The translations under genes and the position numbers were made by a program. From positions 1,596,501-1,660,500 of the forward strand of contig NZ_CP017076.1 of assembly GCF_001742225.1 (NCBI RefSeq): a stretch of DNA of 64,000 nucleotides, written 5' to 3'. Shown piece after piece: positions 15,445 through 24,188 of this stretch. The notes beneath the pieces were generated by a model, which was not told the origin of the DNA, did not search any database, and was given only the letters and a program-made list of their open reading frames with translations. The stretch comes from Novosphingobium resinovorum. Its GTDB lineage: Bacteria > Pseudomonadota > Alphaproteobacteria > Sphingomonadales > Sphingomonadaceae. Position 1 is the stretch's first letter. Every line of letters begins with the position of its first letter.

Positions 15445-18339
15445 ATGCGCAAATCGGCACGCCATAAGGGCCATGCCTTGGGATCGGGCAGCAGCAGGCA
15501 GGCTCTGGGCTGCATGCTCGCACTGGCGGTAGGGGGGACGGCGACGCCCGCCTTCGCGGCAGACGAAGCGGAAGGCGCGGACAGCAGCGATGCGGCGGCG
15601 GAAATCCTCGTCGAAGGGACGCGCTCGCGCGGCTCGGTGGTAGAGGCCGGGCCGCTCGGCACGCGCACCATTCTGGAGACGCCGTTCTCGGTTTCCGCCG
15701 CCGATACCGACCAGATCAACCGCATCGCCGCGACGACGATCGACGCCGCGTTCAATTACGATCCATCCGTACGCTCCAACAATTCGGGGCTGGCATCGGG
15801 CAATACCTTCAGCATTCGCGGGCAGGCGGTGGACCTCACCAACGGCTACAAGTATGACGGGCTGGCCTTCCCCTACTGGTTTCAGGACCACCCGATCGAG
15901 GCGGTCGAGCAGATCCAGGTGCTGAAAGGCGCGGGCGGCTTCGTCTACGGCTATGCCTCGCCTTCGGGCGTGGTGAACTTCATCTCGAAGAAGCCGACCG
16001 ACCAACTGGTCGCCACCGCCGGGTTCTCCTTGCGCAGTTCCAGCATCTGGCGCGCGCACGTCGATATCGGCGGGCCGCTGACCGAGACGGGTTCCACCGC
16101 ATTCCGCCTCAACGCGGTGGAAGAACAGGGCACGCTCTACAACGGCGCCTACAACAAGAATACTTTCGCGCAGTTGTGGCTGCAGGGCGAGATCACGCCC
16201 GACCTGACGTGGAGCGTCGACGGCTATTACCAGCGCACATGGCAGGCGGGGCAATCGAACACCGTCAGCTTCACCACCGGGGTCACGTCGCTGGCGACGA
16301 TGAGCGGGGCGGATTTCAACCTCGCCTCGAAATCCACGCACAAGTTCAACGACATCAATCAGGTGACCGGCCGCCTGAACTACCAGATCGCGCCTGACTG
16401 GAAGATTTCCGCCGCGCTGCGCTATTCGGCGCTGGACGAGCGGTTCACCGGCAATACCGCGCAGATCACCAACAATGCGGGCGATTATCGCGTCGGCGTG
16501 CTGGGGATGAACCGCAAGTTCACGTATCATGTCGGGCAGTTGTCGATCGACGGCACTTTCCATACCGGCGCGATCGAGCATGCCGTGGTCGCCGGGTTTG
16601 ATTACTTGGACGTCGATTACGACTACGACTACAATCCGTACACGGCCACGCGGGTGCCAACGGTGTCGTACGACTTCAACCTGACCGGCAACATCTACGC
16701 GAACAACGTGCCCGACTGGGCTTTCGCTTCCTACACCCGCGCCGACGGGCAGGTGGTGACGGGCCGCCAGTTCCAGCGCCCGCCCGACTGGTTCCGCTAT
16801 CAGGAAATCCGCCAGCGCGGCCTGTTCCTCAGCGATACGCTGAAGCTGGGTAATGCCGAACTGATGCTGGGCGGCCGCTACACCTTCTATACCGAGCGCA
16901 ATTACGAGCCGGTGCTGGCGGATACGAACTACCGCGAGAACAGCTTCACTCCCGTCGCCGCGCTCAGCTACGACGTAGCACATGGCGTCCGAGCTTATGT
17001 TTCCTACGTGCAGGCCCTGCAGCGCGGCACGCAGGCCCCCGCCAATGCGCTGAACTATGGCGAGAGCTTCGGCCCGATCAAGAGCACGCAGTACGAGGCG
17101 GGCATCAAGGTCGATCGCGGCACCTGGGGCGCGACGCTCGCGGCGTTCCGCACCAAGGTGCCGTCCGAGTTCCTCGACACGACAAGCTACTGGGTGCGCG
17201 ACGGCGAGCGGCGGTTCCAGGGTATCGAGTTCGACGCGCACTGGCAGGCGACGCCCGAAGTGCTGCTGAAGTTCGGCGCCGCCTATCTCGACGCGGTGCA
17301 GACCAAGGCATCGAGCGCGGCGCTGGTCGGCAAGAAGGTGCCGGGCGCTACCGCGTTCCAGACCTCGGGCTTCGTCGAATATTCGCCCGCGTTCCTGCCC
17401 GGCTTCTCGGCGTTCGGCGGCGTGCGCTATTCGGGCAAGGCTTACGGGCAGGTGACGAATACCTTCATCTACAAGCCGGTGACCGTCGGCGATGCGGGCA
17501 TCTCCTATGAACTGCCGATCGAGGGGCGCTCGGTCACGGTTTCGGGCAATGTCCAGAACATCACCAATGAGCAGTACTGGGTGCCGGGCTCGGGCGGCGT
17601 CTCCTTGTCGGCGGGTGCGCCACGCACGTTCAGCCTGAACCTGACGGCCTCCACCGGGCCGATCGAGCGGCGCGATTCCGAGTGGAGCGAAGGCTCCGGA
17701 ACCGGCGGCTTCTACATCGGCGCGGCGGCGGGCGGCACGAAGATCAACGACGGCAGCTTCGATATCCGCGCCCGCGTGAACCCCGCGCTGGGTGTGGATC
17801 GTAGTGGCCTGAAGACCTCGTACAAGACCGGATGGGAACTCGCCGGGAGGCTGGGCTATGACTTCGGCTTCCTGCGCACCGAACTCGAACTGGCGCGCCA
17901 GCAGTTCGATCTCGACCGGGTTGCGCTGAATTCGACGCGCATCGCGGTCGATCCGGTGGCCCGCTCCGCCGGGATCTACGACGATCCTTCCGGCACCACC
18001 CGCATCCAGTCGATCCTGCTCAACGGTCTGGCCGATATCGCCACCGGCTCGCGCTGGTCGCTGGAGGCGGGCGGCGGCATTGGCGTGGCGCGGATCAACC
18101 AGTACCGCTGGAAGCTGGAGGCGGACGAGAGCAGCACCTTCGCCTACGAGAACAAGGTGCGCTTCGCCTGGCAGGCCGTGGCCGGCGTGCGCTATGCCTT
18201 GTCGGACCGGCTCGATGCGACACTGCGCTATCGCTATCTCAATGTGTCCGACGCGTTCCTGCAGACGACCACCGCCAATGCCATCGAAGGCGCATTCCGC
18301 ACGCATAGCGTGGTGGTGGGCCTGAACTACGCTCTGTAA
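15445..18339 (+). CDS. TonB-dependent receptor fused to a C-terminal small outer-membrane beta-barrel
   Basis: 964 aa outer-membrane protein. A long signal region ends near PAFAAD. The plug reads LETPFSVSAADTDQINR and then AVEQIQVLKGAGGFVYGYASPSG, as in siderophore/substrate receptors. The TonB barrel closes near residue 735 with NVQNITNEQYW and APRTFSLNLTAS. Instead of stopping there, about 215 further residues follow after a short acidic linker: GGFYIGAAAGGTKIN, GWELAGRLGYDFGFLRTELE, LEAGGGIGVARIN, LDATLRYRYLNVSDAF and VVVGLNYAL. This is the pattern of an OmpA/OmpW-like eight-strand barrel. A GGGGTG site precedes ATG 15445. Both parts are in one frame with uniform composition, so a true fusion is likely. 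The ligand is unknown. Confidence 0.9.
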   Translation: MRKSARHKGHALGSGSSRQALGCMLALAVGGTATPAFAADEAEGADSSDAAAEILVEGTRSRGSVVEAGPLGTRTILETPFSVSAADTDQINRIAATTIDAAFNYDPSVRSNNSGLASGNTFSIRGQAVDLTNGYKYDGLAFPYWFQDHPIEAVEQIQVLKGAGGFVYGYASPSGVVNFISKKPTDQLVATAGFSLRSSSIWRAHVDIGGPLTETGSTAFRLNAVEEQGTLYNGAYNKNTFAQLWLQGEITPDLTWSVDGYYQRTWQAGQSNTVSFTTGVTSLATMSGADFNLASKSTHKFNDINQVTGRLNYQIAPDWKISAALRYSALDERFTGNTAQITNNAGDYRVGVLGMNRKFTYHVGQLSIDGTFHTGAIEHAVVAGFDYLDVDYDYDYNPYTATRVPTVSYDFNLTGNIYANNVPDWAFASYTRADGQVVTGRQFQRPPDWFRYQEIRQRGLFLSDTLKLGNAELMLGGRYTFYTERNYEPVLADTNYRENSFTPVAALSYDVAHGVRAYVSYVQALQRGTQAPANALNYGESFGPIKSTQYEAGIKVDRGTWGATLAAFRTKVPSEFLDTTSYWVRDGERRFQGIEFDAHWQATPEVLLKFGAAYLDAVQTKASSAALVGKKVPGATAFQTSGFVEYSPAFLPGFSAFGGVRYSGKAYGQVTNTFIYKPVTVGDAGISYELPIEGRSVTVSGNVQNITNEQYWVPGSGGVSLSAGAPRTFSLNLTASTGPIERRDSEWSEGSGTGGFYIGAAAGGTKINDGSFDIRARVNPALGVDRSGLKTSYKTGWELAGRLGYDFGFLRTELELARQQFDLDRVALNSTRIAVDPVARSAGIYDDPSGTTRIQSILLNGLADIATGSRWSLEAGGGIGVARINQYRWKLEADESSTFAYENKVRFAWQAVAGVRYALSDRLDATLRYRYLNVSDAFLQTTTANAIEGAFRTHSVVVGLNYAL

Positions 18340-18365
18340 CCTTTCCGGCGGTTATGGAGCCCGAT

Positions 18366-18400
18366 GACGAAGCCACCACGAGGGGGGTGGTGGCTTCGTC
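18366..18400. terminator. Bidirectional hairpin between convergent genes
   Basis: Perfect 14-bp stem, GACGAAGCCACCAC (18366-18379) with its complement at 18387-18400 and a 7-nt loop. It lies between the convergent ends of the double-barrel receptor and the PstS-like gene. It has no strong T-tract, so it may act as a transcript 3'-end structure rather than a classic terminator. Confidence 0.6.
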
Positions 18401-18404
18401 TCGG

Positions 18405-19850
18405 TCAGAAAGTCTCGACGAGATCGCGCATGGCTTTCAGGTCGGCGCCGTTCAGGGGGACGTAGCCGTCGTCCTCTTCGCCGTGGCGGGCGATGATCGC
18501 CTGCCCCTCGTTCGAGAGCAGGAAGCGCAGCAGGCCCTTGGCCGCCGGGTCGATCTGCCTGCCCGGCGCCTTGTCGACATAGATGTTGAGGAAGTACGAG
18601 ATCGGCCATGCGCCCCGGTCCTTGCCCGCTTGAGGCAGGACGTAAGGGCCGCCGTCGCGTGCGGACAGCGGCAGGACGCGCACGCCTTCCGGTGCTTCGC
18701 CCGCGTCGATCCATGTCGCATAGCCGATGCCGCGAGGGTCCGCCGCGACGGCGGCGAGGATCGCCTTGCCGCTCGGCATCGCTTGGTAGCGGGCGCTGAA
18801 GGGAAGTCCGTCCAGCTTCGAGGCGCGCATGGCCGAGCCGAACCCGCCATCGTCGCGCGCACCGTAGACGTGGATCGCGCCTGCCGCGGCGCCCAGATTC
18901 GACCAGTCGGCAATGTCGCCGCCCGGTGCTCCGGCCGCGAAGACGCGCTTCACTTGCGCCATCGATAGTCCGGCAAGCGGGTTGCGCGCGTTGACGTAGA
19001 TCGCCGGCGGCGTCTTGCCGTTCGCGCGGGGACCGTGGCCGGCATAGGCGATGCGGATGCGCACCGGATCGTAGCCCTTCACCTGCCGGAAGCCGTCGAG
19101 GTCGTTCTCCCACAGCTCACGGCCCATCGGCGCGAAGATCGTGGTTCCGGCCGTCAGCGCAGGCATCGCGGTGGAGGAGCCGCGCAAGTCGGCGGTGAAG
19201 CGCACCTTGGGCGCGTGACGCGCATAGGCGGCGAGCATGTCGGGCATGATCGTCGTCAGCGTATCGCTGCCGATGATCGACAGGCTGCCGTCCGGGGCGA
19301 CGTAGCCCGCCTCACGCCGCGGGATCGTGATCCCGTGCAGCCTTGCGATCCGTTCCCGCGCATCGGTCAGCGCGGCGGCATCGAGCGGCTTGTACATCGC
19401 CAGTACCGCCTTCAGCCGCGTCTGTCCGTGGTCCGAGAACAGCGCCTGCAGCACCGGCTTCACCCGCTCATCGATGGCGCCGTCCTTGTCGCAGCGCGCG
19501 TAAAGGTAGAGCCCCTGCATCACTGGCACCGCCAGCGGCAGGCCGCCGGAAAAGCGGCGCACGGCGGCGCGCTCGATCACGGTCATCTCGCGCGGGATCA
19601 CGGCGAGCGCGATGGTGCCTTGCGTCAGCAGCGGCATCGCTCCGGCAGGGCCGACGATGCGGGGGGACAGGCCGCTGGCTGCCGCTGCGACGGCATCCGT
19701 TTCCGGGCCACCGCCAATGGCAAGGCCACCGTCCGCCAGCACGTAGCGCGCCAGCAGCGGCTGCGCCTCGGGGATCGGCCCGCTGTCCTGCGCCGATGCG
19801 GAGCCCGCGAGCAGGGCGGCTGCCAGCGCGAAGCCAAGCGCGCGCCTCAC
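18405..19850 (-). CDS. PstS-like periplasmic substrate-binding protein with a duplicated domain
   Basis: 481 aa secreted protein, GTG start at 19850 overlapping the preceding stop (GTGA). A signal peptide ends GSASAQ. Residues about 28-165 look like a degenerate binding-protein half (DGGLAIGGGPETD, GTIALAVIPREM). Residues about 185-470 are a full PstS-like domain: SLSIIGSDTLTTIMPD, DLRGSSTAMPAL, a PMGRELWENDLDGF segment, AIYVNARNPLAGLSMAQVKR, GIGYATW and the terminal FLLSNEGQAII...GYVPLNG seen in phosphate-binding proteins. No permease or ATPase gene is nearby. It is the third gene of an operon with a TonB receptor, so it may receive that receptor's cargo. The ligand (phosphate or another oxyanion/metal complex) is not established. 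Confidence 0.88.
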   Translation of the reverse strand: MRRALGFALAAALLAGSASAQDSGPIPEAQPLLARYVLADGGLAIGGGPETDAVAAAASGLSPRIVGPAGAMPLLTQGTIALAVIPREMTVIERAAVRRFSGGLPLAVPVMQGLYLYARCDKDGAIDERVKPVLQALFSDHGQTRLKAVLAMYKPLDAAALTDARERIARLHGITIPRREAGYVAPDGSLSIIGSDTLTTIMPDMLAAYARHAPKVRFTADLRGSSTAMPALTAGTTIFAPMGRELWENDLDGFRQVKGYDPVRIRIAYAGHGPRANGKTPPAIYVNARNPLAGLSMAQVKRVFAAGAPGGDIADWSNLGAAAGAIHVYGARDDGGFGSAMRASKLDGLPFSARYQAMPSGKAILAAVAADPRGIGYATWIDAGEAPEGVRVLPLSARDGGPYVLPQAGKDRGAWPISYFLNIYVDKAPGRQIDPAAKGLLRFLLSNEGQAIIARHGEEDDGYVPLNGADLKAMRDLVETF

Positions 19851-20578
19851 TTCTTCACCTTGCACACTTTCGCGCCCGCGCGCGCCCATATGATCGCGGC
19901 GTCGAACAGCTTGCGGCCGGTATCGGTCATGCGGGTGAAGCTGTTGTTCTCCATGCCGATGAACACCCGGCGCGCGGGCGCGAGGTGGTCGTGGTCCATC
20001 GTCGCGCCCGCCTCGTAGCCGAACAGTGTCGCCTTGTCCGGTTCGCCCGGCCAGGTCATGATGACGTCGGCGCCGAGCCCGGGCTTGCCCCAGCCTGCGG
20101 GCGTGCGCGCCTCGGTCCAGGCGCCAAGGCCCGCCGGAATGCCCGCCGCCATCGGATGCGGCGCGCGCACCAGCCAGAAGTAGTGGCCGGTCTCCAGTTC
20201 GCCGAAGTCGGTGTCGCGGCGCAGCCCGGTCATCCACAAGTCGTCGAGAAGGTCGTTCTCCCAGGTCACCAGCGGCACGCCCATGTCGCGCCAGCGCGCG
20301 ATCATGGGGCGGTTGGCGGTGAACTGGTTGGAGCGCACCGTCGAGGACATGACGACAAGGTCGAACCCGCAAGGGTCCGGCGCGCCGTCCAGCCCTTCGC
20401 TGGTGGTGACGGCGTAGCCCATCGCCTCCAGCCGCGCCTTGACCGCCGGGTCGGCCGAACCGCCGGGGGGATCGGCGCGCATCAGGAACAGCACCTTGCC
20501 GGCATCCGCCGCCAACGCCGGGGCGGGAGCCGTGCCGATGGCCAGCGCCAGCAGCGCGGCGGCGAATGCCTTGGTCAT
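19847..20578 (-). CDS. Secreted protein of unknown function, class I amidotransferase-like fold
   Basis: 243 aa with a signal peptide (cleavage near APALAAD). The mature part begins with GKVLFLMRADPPGGSADP, then VKARLEAMGYAVTTSEG and FDLVVMSSTVRSNQF, VPLVTWENDLLDDLWMTG, a pattern found in secreted proteins with a ThuA/flavodoxin-like alpha-beta fold. Later it has HPMAAGIPAGLG and RRVFIGMENNSFTRMTD. No catalytic triad is evident. It starts 2 nt after the TonB receptor stop and overlaps the PstS-like gene by 4 bp, so all three are translationally linked. I do not assign an activity; handling or sensing of the receptor's ligand in the periplasm is a guess. Confidence 0.8.
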   Translation of the reverse strand: MTKAFAAALLALAIGTAPAPALAADAGKVLFLMRADPPGGSADPAVKARLEAMGYAVTTSEGLDGAPDPCGFDLVVMSSTVRSNQFTANRPMIARWRDMGVPLVTWENDLLDDLWMTGLRRDTDFGELETGHYFWLVRAPHPMAAGIPAGLGAWTEARTPAGWGKPGLGADVIMTWPGEPDKATLFGYEAGATMDHDHLAPARRVFIGMENNSFTRMTDTGRKLFDAAIIWARAGAKVCKVKK

Positions 20579-20580
20579 CG

Positions 20581-22713
20581 TCAGAACCCTCCGCTCAGGC
20601 CGACGAGGAAGCTGCGGCCCTCGCCCGGCGTGATCTGCGCGCGGGAGACGGTGCTGGCGATATAATACTGATTGGTGATGTTCTTGACGTTCACCGTCAG
20701 GCGCACCTTGTCGGCCAGCTTGTACCACAGGCTGCTGTCGAAGCGGGTGTAGCCGCCGACCGAGAAGGTGTTCTCCAGATTGCCCATGCGGTTGCTCGCC
20801 GCAACCACGCCGCCGCCGAGGCCGAAGCGGCTCAGCGGGCCGTCCACCGGCTCCAGCGTCACCCACAGGCTGCCGCTCCACTTGGGCACGCCGATCAGCT
20901 TGTTGCCCTTGGCGTAGTCGGTGGAGGAGCGCACGGTGGCGTCGGTATAGGCGCCGTTGGCGATGACCTTGACGCTCGGCGTGATCGCGCCGGACATGTC
21001 GAACTCGACACCCTGCGAACGCTGGACGCCCGCGTTGATGTTGTAGCCGACGTTGTTGGGGTCCTGCTGCGTCACGTTCTCACGCGTCAGCTGGTAGACC
21101 GACAGCGTGGAGGCAAGGCGGCCGCCGAACAGTTCGGCCTTGATGCCGGCCTCGTACTGCTTGCCCTTTTCCGGATCGATCGGCTTGCCGTCGATGGTCG
21201 GTTCGGGCTTGGACTGGAACGAGCGGGTGAAGTCGGCGAACAGCGAGACGTTCGGCACCGGCTTGAACACCACGCCCACGCGCGGCGACCATGCCTTGTC
21301 GTCCGAGGCATACTGGGTGGAGCCGTGGTCCGACTGCTGGGCATGGTCGTAGCGCACGCCGGCAAGCAGGTTGACATGCTCGCCGATGTCGATCTGGTCC
21401 TGCAGGTAGCCGGACAGCGACTTGGACTTCACCTCGCGGTCGGCGGCAAGGACGAACGTGCCCGGCTGCGCGCCGTATTCGGGGTTGTCGATGTCGATGC
21501 GGGCCAGCGTGGCCCGCGCGAAGGTACGGAAGCGGTAGGACTTCACATACTCGCCGCCGAACACGACCGTGTGCCCGATCCCTCCGGTGGAGAAGCGCGC
21601 GACCATGTCGGCCTGCGCATCGTAGTTGTGATTGTTCTCGTGCTGCTCGACGGCGGTGCGGGTGACGGTGCGCGCGCCGGTGATGGCATTGACGGCGACG
21701 GACGTGCCGTAATTGATGCCGAACAGGTCGAGCTTGCCCTCGTCGTAGTGGCCGATCTGGCGGACCGTCAGCCAGTCGGCCAGTTCATGCTCGATGCGGT
21801 AGTTGAACTCGTAGCGGCTGGATTCGGTGGTCGCCCAGGCTTCGCCCAGGAACCGCTCGCGCGGGAGGTTGACGACGAGATCGCCGTCGGCGTCGGTGGT
21901 GGCGACGATGCCGCGATCGGTCTGGTTCTTCTGGTGCGCATACGTCAGGCTGGCGATGACGCGGGTGCGGTCGGTCGGCTGCCACAGCACCGAGCCGGAC
22001 AGGAACTGGCGGCGATAGGGCTGGAACACGTCGCGGAAGGTGTCGCCGGTCTGCGCGGCGGCGATGAAGCGCACGGCCAGCGTCTTGGCGGCATCAACCG
22101 GACCGGTCACGTCCACCTGCCCGCGCATGAAGTCGTTGCTGCCGCCCTGCACGGAGAAGTTCATCCCCCGCTCGAAGCGCGGCTGCTTGGTGACGATGTT
22201 GATCAGGCCGCCCGGATCGCCGCGCCCGTAGAGCACAGAGGCCGGACCCTTGAGCACTTCGATGCGCTCCACGTTGGCAAGGTCGCGGTAGCTATCGTTG
22301 GTCTCGATCGCCGGGCTGAGCATGATCGAATCGATGGCGTAGTACGAAGAGCGGAAGCCGCGGATGGTGAAGCTCTCCGACCGGTTGCCCGCGTCGGTGC
22401 CCGCCTGGATGCCGCTGACGTTGCGCAGCGCGCTGGTGAGGTCGAGGATCTGCTGATCGTCGATGACGTCGCGCGGCACGAACTGGATCGACTGCGGCAC
22501 GTCCATGATGCTGGTGCCGGTGCGCGTGGCGGTGGTCAACTGGTCGACCTTGTAATCCTTGCTGCGCGCGCCGAGCACGGTGATTTCCGAGGAACTGACG
22601 TCCTGCGGCGCACCGTCGGCGGCCTCGTCGGCGAAAGCGGGCGCGGCGATGGTTGTCAGAACAAGGGCAAGCGTGCTCGTTCCTGCCCGCAGGCAAGAGG
22701 GATGAAGGTACAT
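20581..22713 (-). CDS. TonB-dependent siderophore-type receptor (FhuA/FoxA-like)
   Basis: Outer-membrane receptor, 710 aa from ATG 22713; a GGGGAG site lies 11 nt upstream, while the longer frame to 22758 adds no signal-peptide features. The signal peptide ends APAFAD. The TonB box region is near SEITVLGAR. The plug has MDVPQSIQFVPRDVIDDQQI and VERIEVLKGPASVLYGRGDP, diagnostic of siderophore receptors. The barrel finishes NITNQYYIAS and a terminal Phe (LVGLSGGF). It leads an operon with a secreted protein and a PstS-like binding protein, an unusual partner set for a siderophore receptor. There is no STN domain, so no FecR-type signalling is expected. Confidence 0.94.
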   Translation of the reverse strand: MYLHPSCLRAGTSTLALVLTTIAAPAFADEAADGAPQDVSSSEITVLGARSKDYKVDQLTTATRTGTSIMDVPQSIQFVPRDVIDDQQILDLTSALRNVSGIQAGTDAGNRSESFTIRGFRSSYYAIDSIMLSPAIETNDSYRDLANVERIEVLKGPASVLYGRGDPGGLINIVTKQPRFERGMNFSVQGGSNDFMRGQVDVTGPVDAAKTLAVRFIAAAQTGDTFRDVFQPYRRQFLSGSVLWQPTDRTRVIASLTYAHQKNQTDRGIVATTDADGDLVVNLPRERFLGEAWATTESSRYEFNYRIEHELADWLTVRQIGHYDEGKLDLFGINYGTSVAVNAITGARTVTRTAVEQHENNHNYDAQADMVARFSTGGIGHTVVFGGEYVKSYRFRTFARATLARIDIDNPEYGAQPGTFVLAADREVKSKSLSGYLQDQIDIGEHVNLLAGVRYDHAQQSDHGSTQYASDDKAWSPRVGVVFKPVPNVSLFADFTRSFQSKPEPTIDGKPIDPEKGKQYEAGIKAELFGGRLASTLSVYQLTRENVTQQDPNNVGYNINAGVQRSQGVEFDMSGAITPSVKVIANGAYTDATVRSSTDYAKGNKLIGVPKWSGSLWVTLEPVDGPLSRFGLGGGVVAASNRMGNLENTFSVGGYTRFDSSLWYKLADKVRLTVNVKNITNQYYIASTVSRAQITPGEGRSFLVGLSGGF

Positions 22714-23008
22714 TGGTATGGTGCTCCCCGAGGGTGATCTCGATTGTGCACCGCACATATTGCTACTGCGAATTCATTGCAATAGCTAAAAGCGACATTG
22801 TTCAGGTTGCCTTCAGGCCCGGAAATCCGCCGGTGCGGGCTGCAGGCGCAGCCTCGATGGTTCCGGGGGAGTCGGGTCCCGGCCCGAACTGTTGCGTGCC
22901 GAATCTATCTTGCGGGCAAGGCTGCAAACCGGTTTCCCGACAGCGCTGACAAGGCTAGAGGTGCGGCCCCGCATCCGGTGGGTGCACGACCGAGAACAGG
23001 AGAGTCCG
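22714..23008. other. Divergent intergenic region, nothing recognised
   Basis: 295 bp between the TonB receptor (minus) and the oxidoreductase (plus). It contains GC-rich self-complementary segments but no riboswitch, operator or small gene I can defend. An AGGAGAG ribosome site for the plus-strand gene lies at its right end. Confidence 0.5.
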
Positions 23009-24145
23009 TTGAACGTTTCCGTCCGCAAGCCCTTGCGTGTCGCGATCCTGGGTGCCGGAATGATCGGCGAGATTCACCGCCGCGCGGCGCTGCTGGCTGG
23101 TGTCGAACTGGTCGGCGTCATGGCGTCCTCTCGCGCACGGTCCGCGGAAGCGGCGGCGCAGTGGGGCACGCTGGCCATCGGCTCGCTGGAGGAACTGGCG
23201 GGGCTCGGCCTCGATATCGTCCACGTCTGCAGCCCCAACAGCCTGCACGCCACGCATGTCGAGGCGGCGCTGGCGGCCGGTGCCCACGTGATCTGCGAGA
23301 AGCCGCTCGCCGTCGACACCGAAGAGGCGCTGCATCTCCACACCCTCGCGGCCGAAGCGGGCAGGATCGCCACCGTGCCCTTCGTCTACCGTTTCCATCC
23401 GCTGGTGCGCGAAATTCGCGCGCGGCGCGAGGCGGGCGAGTTCGGCGCGTGGCAATTGCTGCACGGCAGCTATCTGCAGGACTGGCTGCTCTCGCCGAAC
23501 GCGACCAGCTGGCGTGTCGATGCATCGAAGGGCGGGCGCAGCCGGGCCTTCGCCGACATCGGCTCGCACTGGTGCGACCTCATGGAATTCGTGACCGGCG
23601 AGCGCATCGCCTCGGTCATGGCGGCGATGACGATCACCGTGCCGGAGCGTCCCGCAGTGTCGCAGGCCAGTTTCTCGGGCGGGGCGGCCACCGGGCCGCT
23701 GGTGAAGGTCGATACCGAGGACGCCGCGACCATCCTGTTCCGCACGGCGTCCGGCGTGCTGGGCAGCGCCGTGATCTCGCAGGTCTCGGCGGGGCGCAAG
23801 AACCGCCTGTGGTTCGAGTTCGACGGCGCGCACAAGTCCGCCGTCTTCGATCAGGAGAACCCCGAGACGGTCTGGCTCGGTACCGAGGATTCAGCCGAAA
23901 CACTGTTCCGTAGTCCGGGCGCGGGCGCGGCCGACGCGCGCCGTCTTTCCAGCCTGCCGCCGGGCCATGCGCAGGGTTATGCTCAGTGCTTCGAGAACTT
24001 CGTTGCGGACACGTACGCTGCCGTGCGCGGGGAGGCACCTGCCGGCCTGCCGACGTTCGCCGACGGTCTGCGCTCGGCCCGCATCATCGACGCAGTGATC
24101 CGGTCGGCGGACACCAATGCCTGGGTCGACGTGCCCGCCGCCTGA
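23009..24145 (+). CDS. Gfo/Idh/MocA-family NAD(P)-dependent oxidoreductase
   Basis: 378 aa from TTG 23009, chosen because AGGAGAG lies just upstream and the Rossmann motif follows at once (RVAILGAGMIGEIHRR). Further family motifs are VHVCSPNSLHATHVEAALAA, HVICEKPLAVD (catalytic Lys in EKP) and the mid-protein FADIGSHWCDLMEFVTG with the conserved Gly-x-His. Such enzymes oxidise sugars, inositols or related polyols using NAD(P). No sugar operon is adjacent: the left neighbour is a divergent TonB receptor and the right neighbour is convergent, so it is probably monocistronic and its substrate is open. A long upstream extension of the frame exists but lacks family similarity. Confidence 0.9.
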   Translation: MNVSVRKPLRVAILGAGMIGEIHRRAALLAGVELVGVMASSRARSAEAAAQWGTLAIGSLEELAGLGLDIVHVCSPNSLHATHVEAALAAGAHVICEKPLAVDTEEALHLHTLAAEAGRIATVPFVYRFHPLVREIRARREAGEFGAWQLLHGSYLQDWLLSPNATSWRVDASKGGRSRAFADIGSHWCDLMEFVTGERIASVMAAMTITVPERPAVSQASFSGGAATGPLVKVDTEDAATILFRTASGVLGSAVISQVSAGRKNRLWFEFDGAHKSAVFDQENPETVWLGTEDSAETLFRSPGAGAADARRLSSLPPGHAQGYAQCFENFVADTYAAVRGEAPAGLPTFADGLRSARIIDAVIRSADTNAWVDVPAA

Positions 24146-24151
24146 TGCGAG

Positions 24152-24177
24152 TGGCCTGCCGCGAAGGCGGCAGGCCA
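24152..24177. terminator. Bidirectional hairpin between convergent genes
   Basis: An 11-bp stem (TGGCCTGCCGC and its complement) with a 4-nt loop separates the convergent oxidoreductase and flavin reductase genes. There is no clear T-tract on either side. Confidence 0.55.
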
Positions 24178-24188
24178 TCCCCGTACCG

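Noticed and set aside
15244..18306. A 1020-codon minus-strand open frame opposite the double-barrel receptor
   Set aside because: Its product is Arg/His/Gly-rich with no family motif, whereas the plus strand encodes an unmistakable TonB receptor. Long antisense frames are common in GC-rich DNA.
20566..22737. A 723-codon plus-strand open frame opposite the siderophore-type receptor
   Set aside because: Same antisense pattern; the minus strand encodes the receptor with plug and terminal Phe.
22801..22980. Possible cobalamin-like riboswitch on the minus strand before the TonB receptor at 20581-22713
   Set aside because: A GGGAAACCGGT and a CCCGCAAG string recall the B12 core, but the GGTGCC block, the ACTG block and the GACC...GGAGACC end are missing, unlike the convincing element at 38335-38553.
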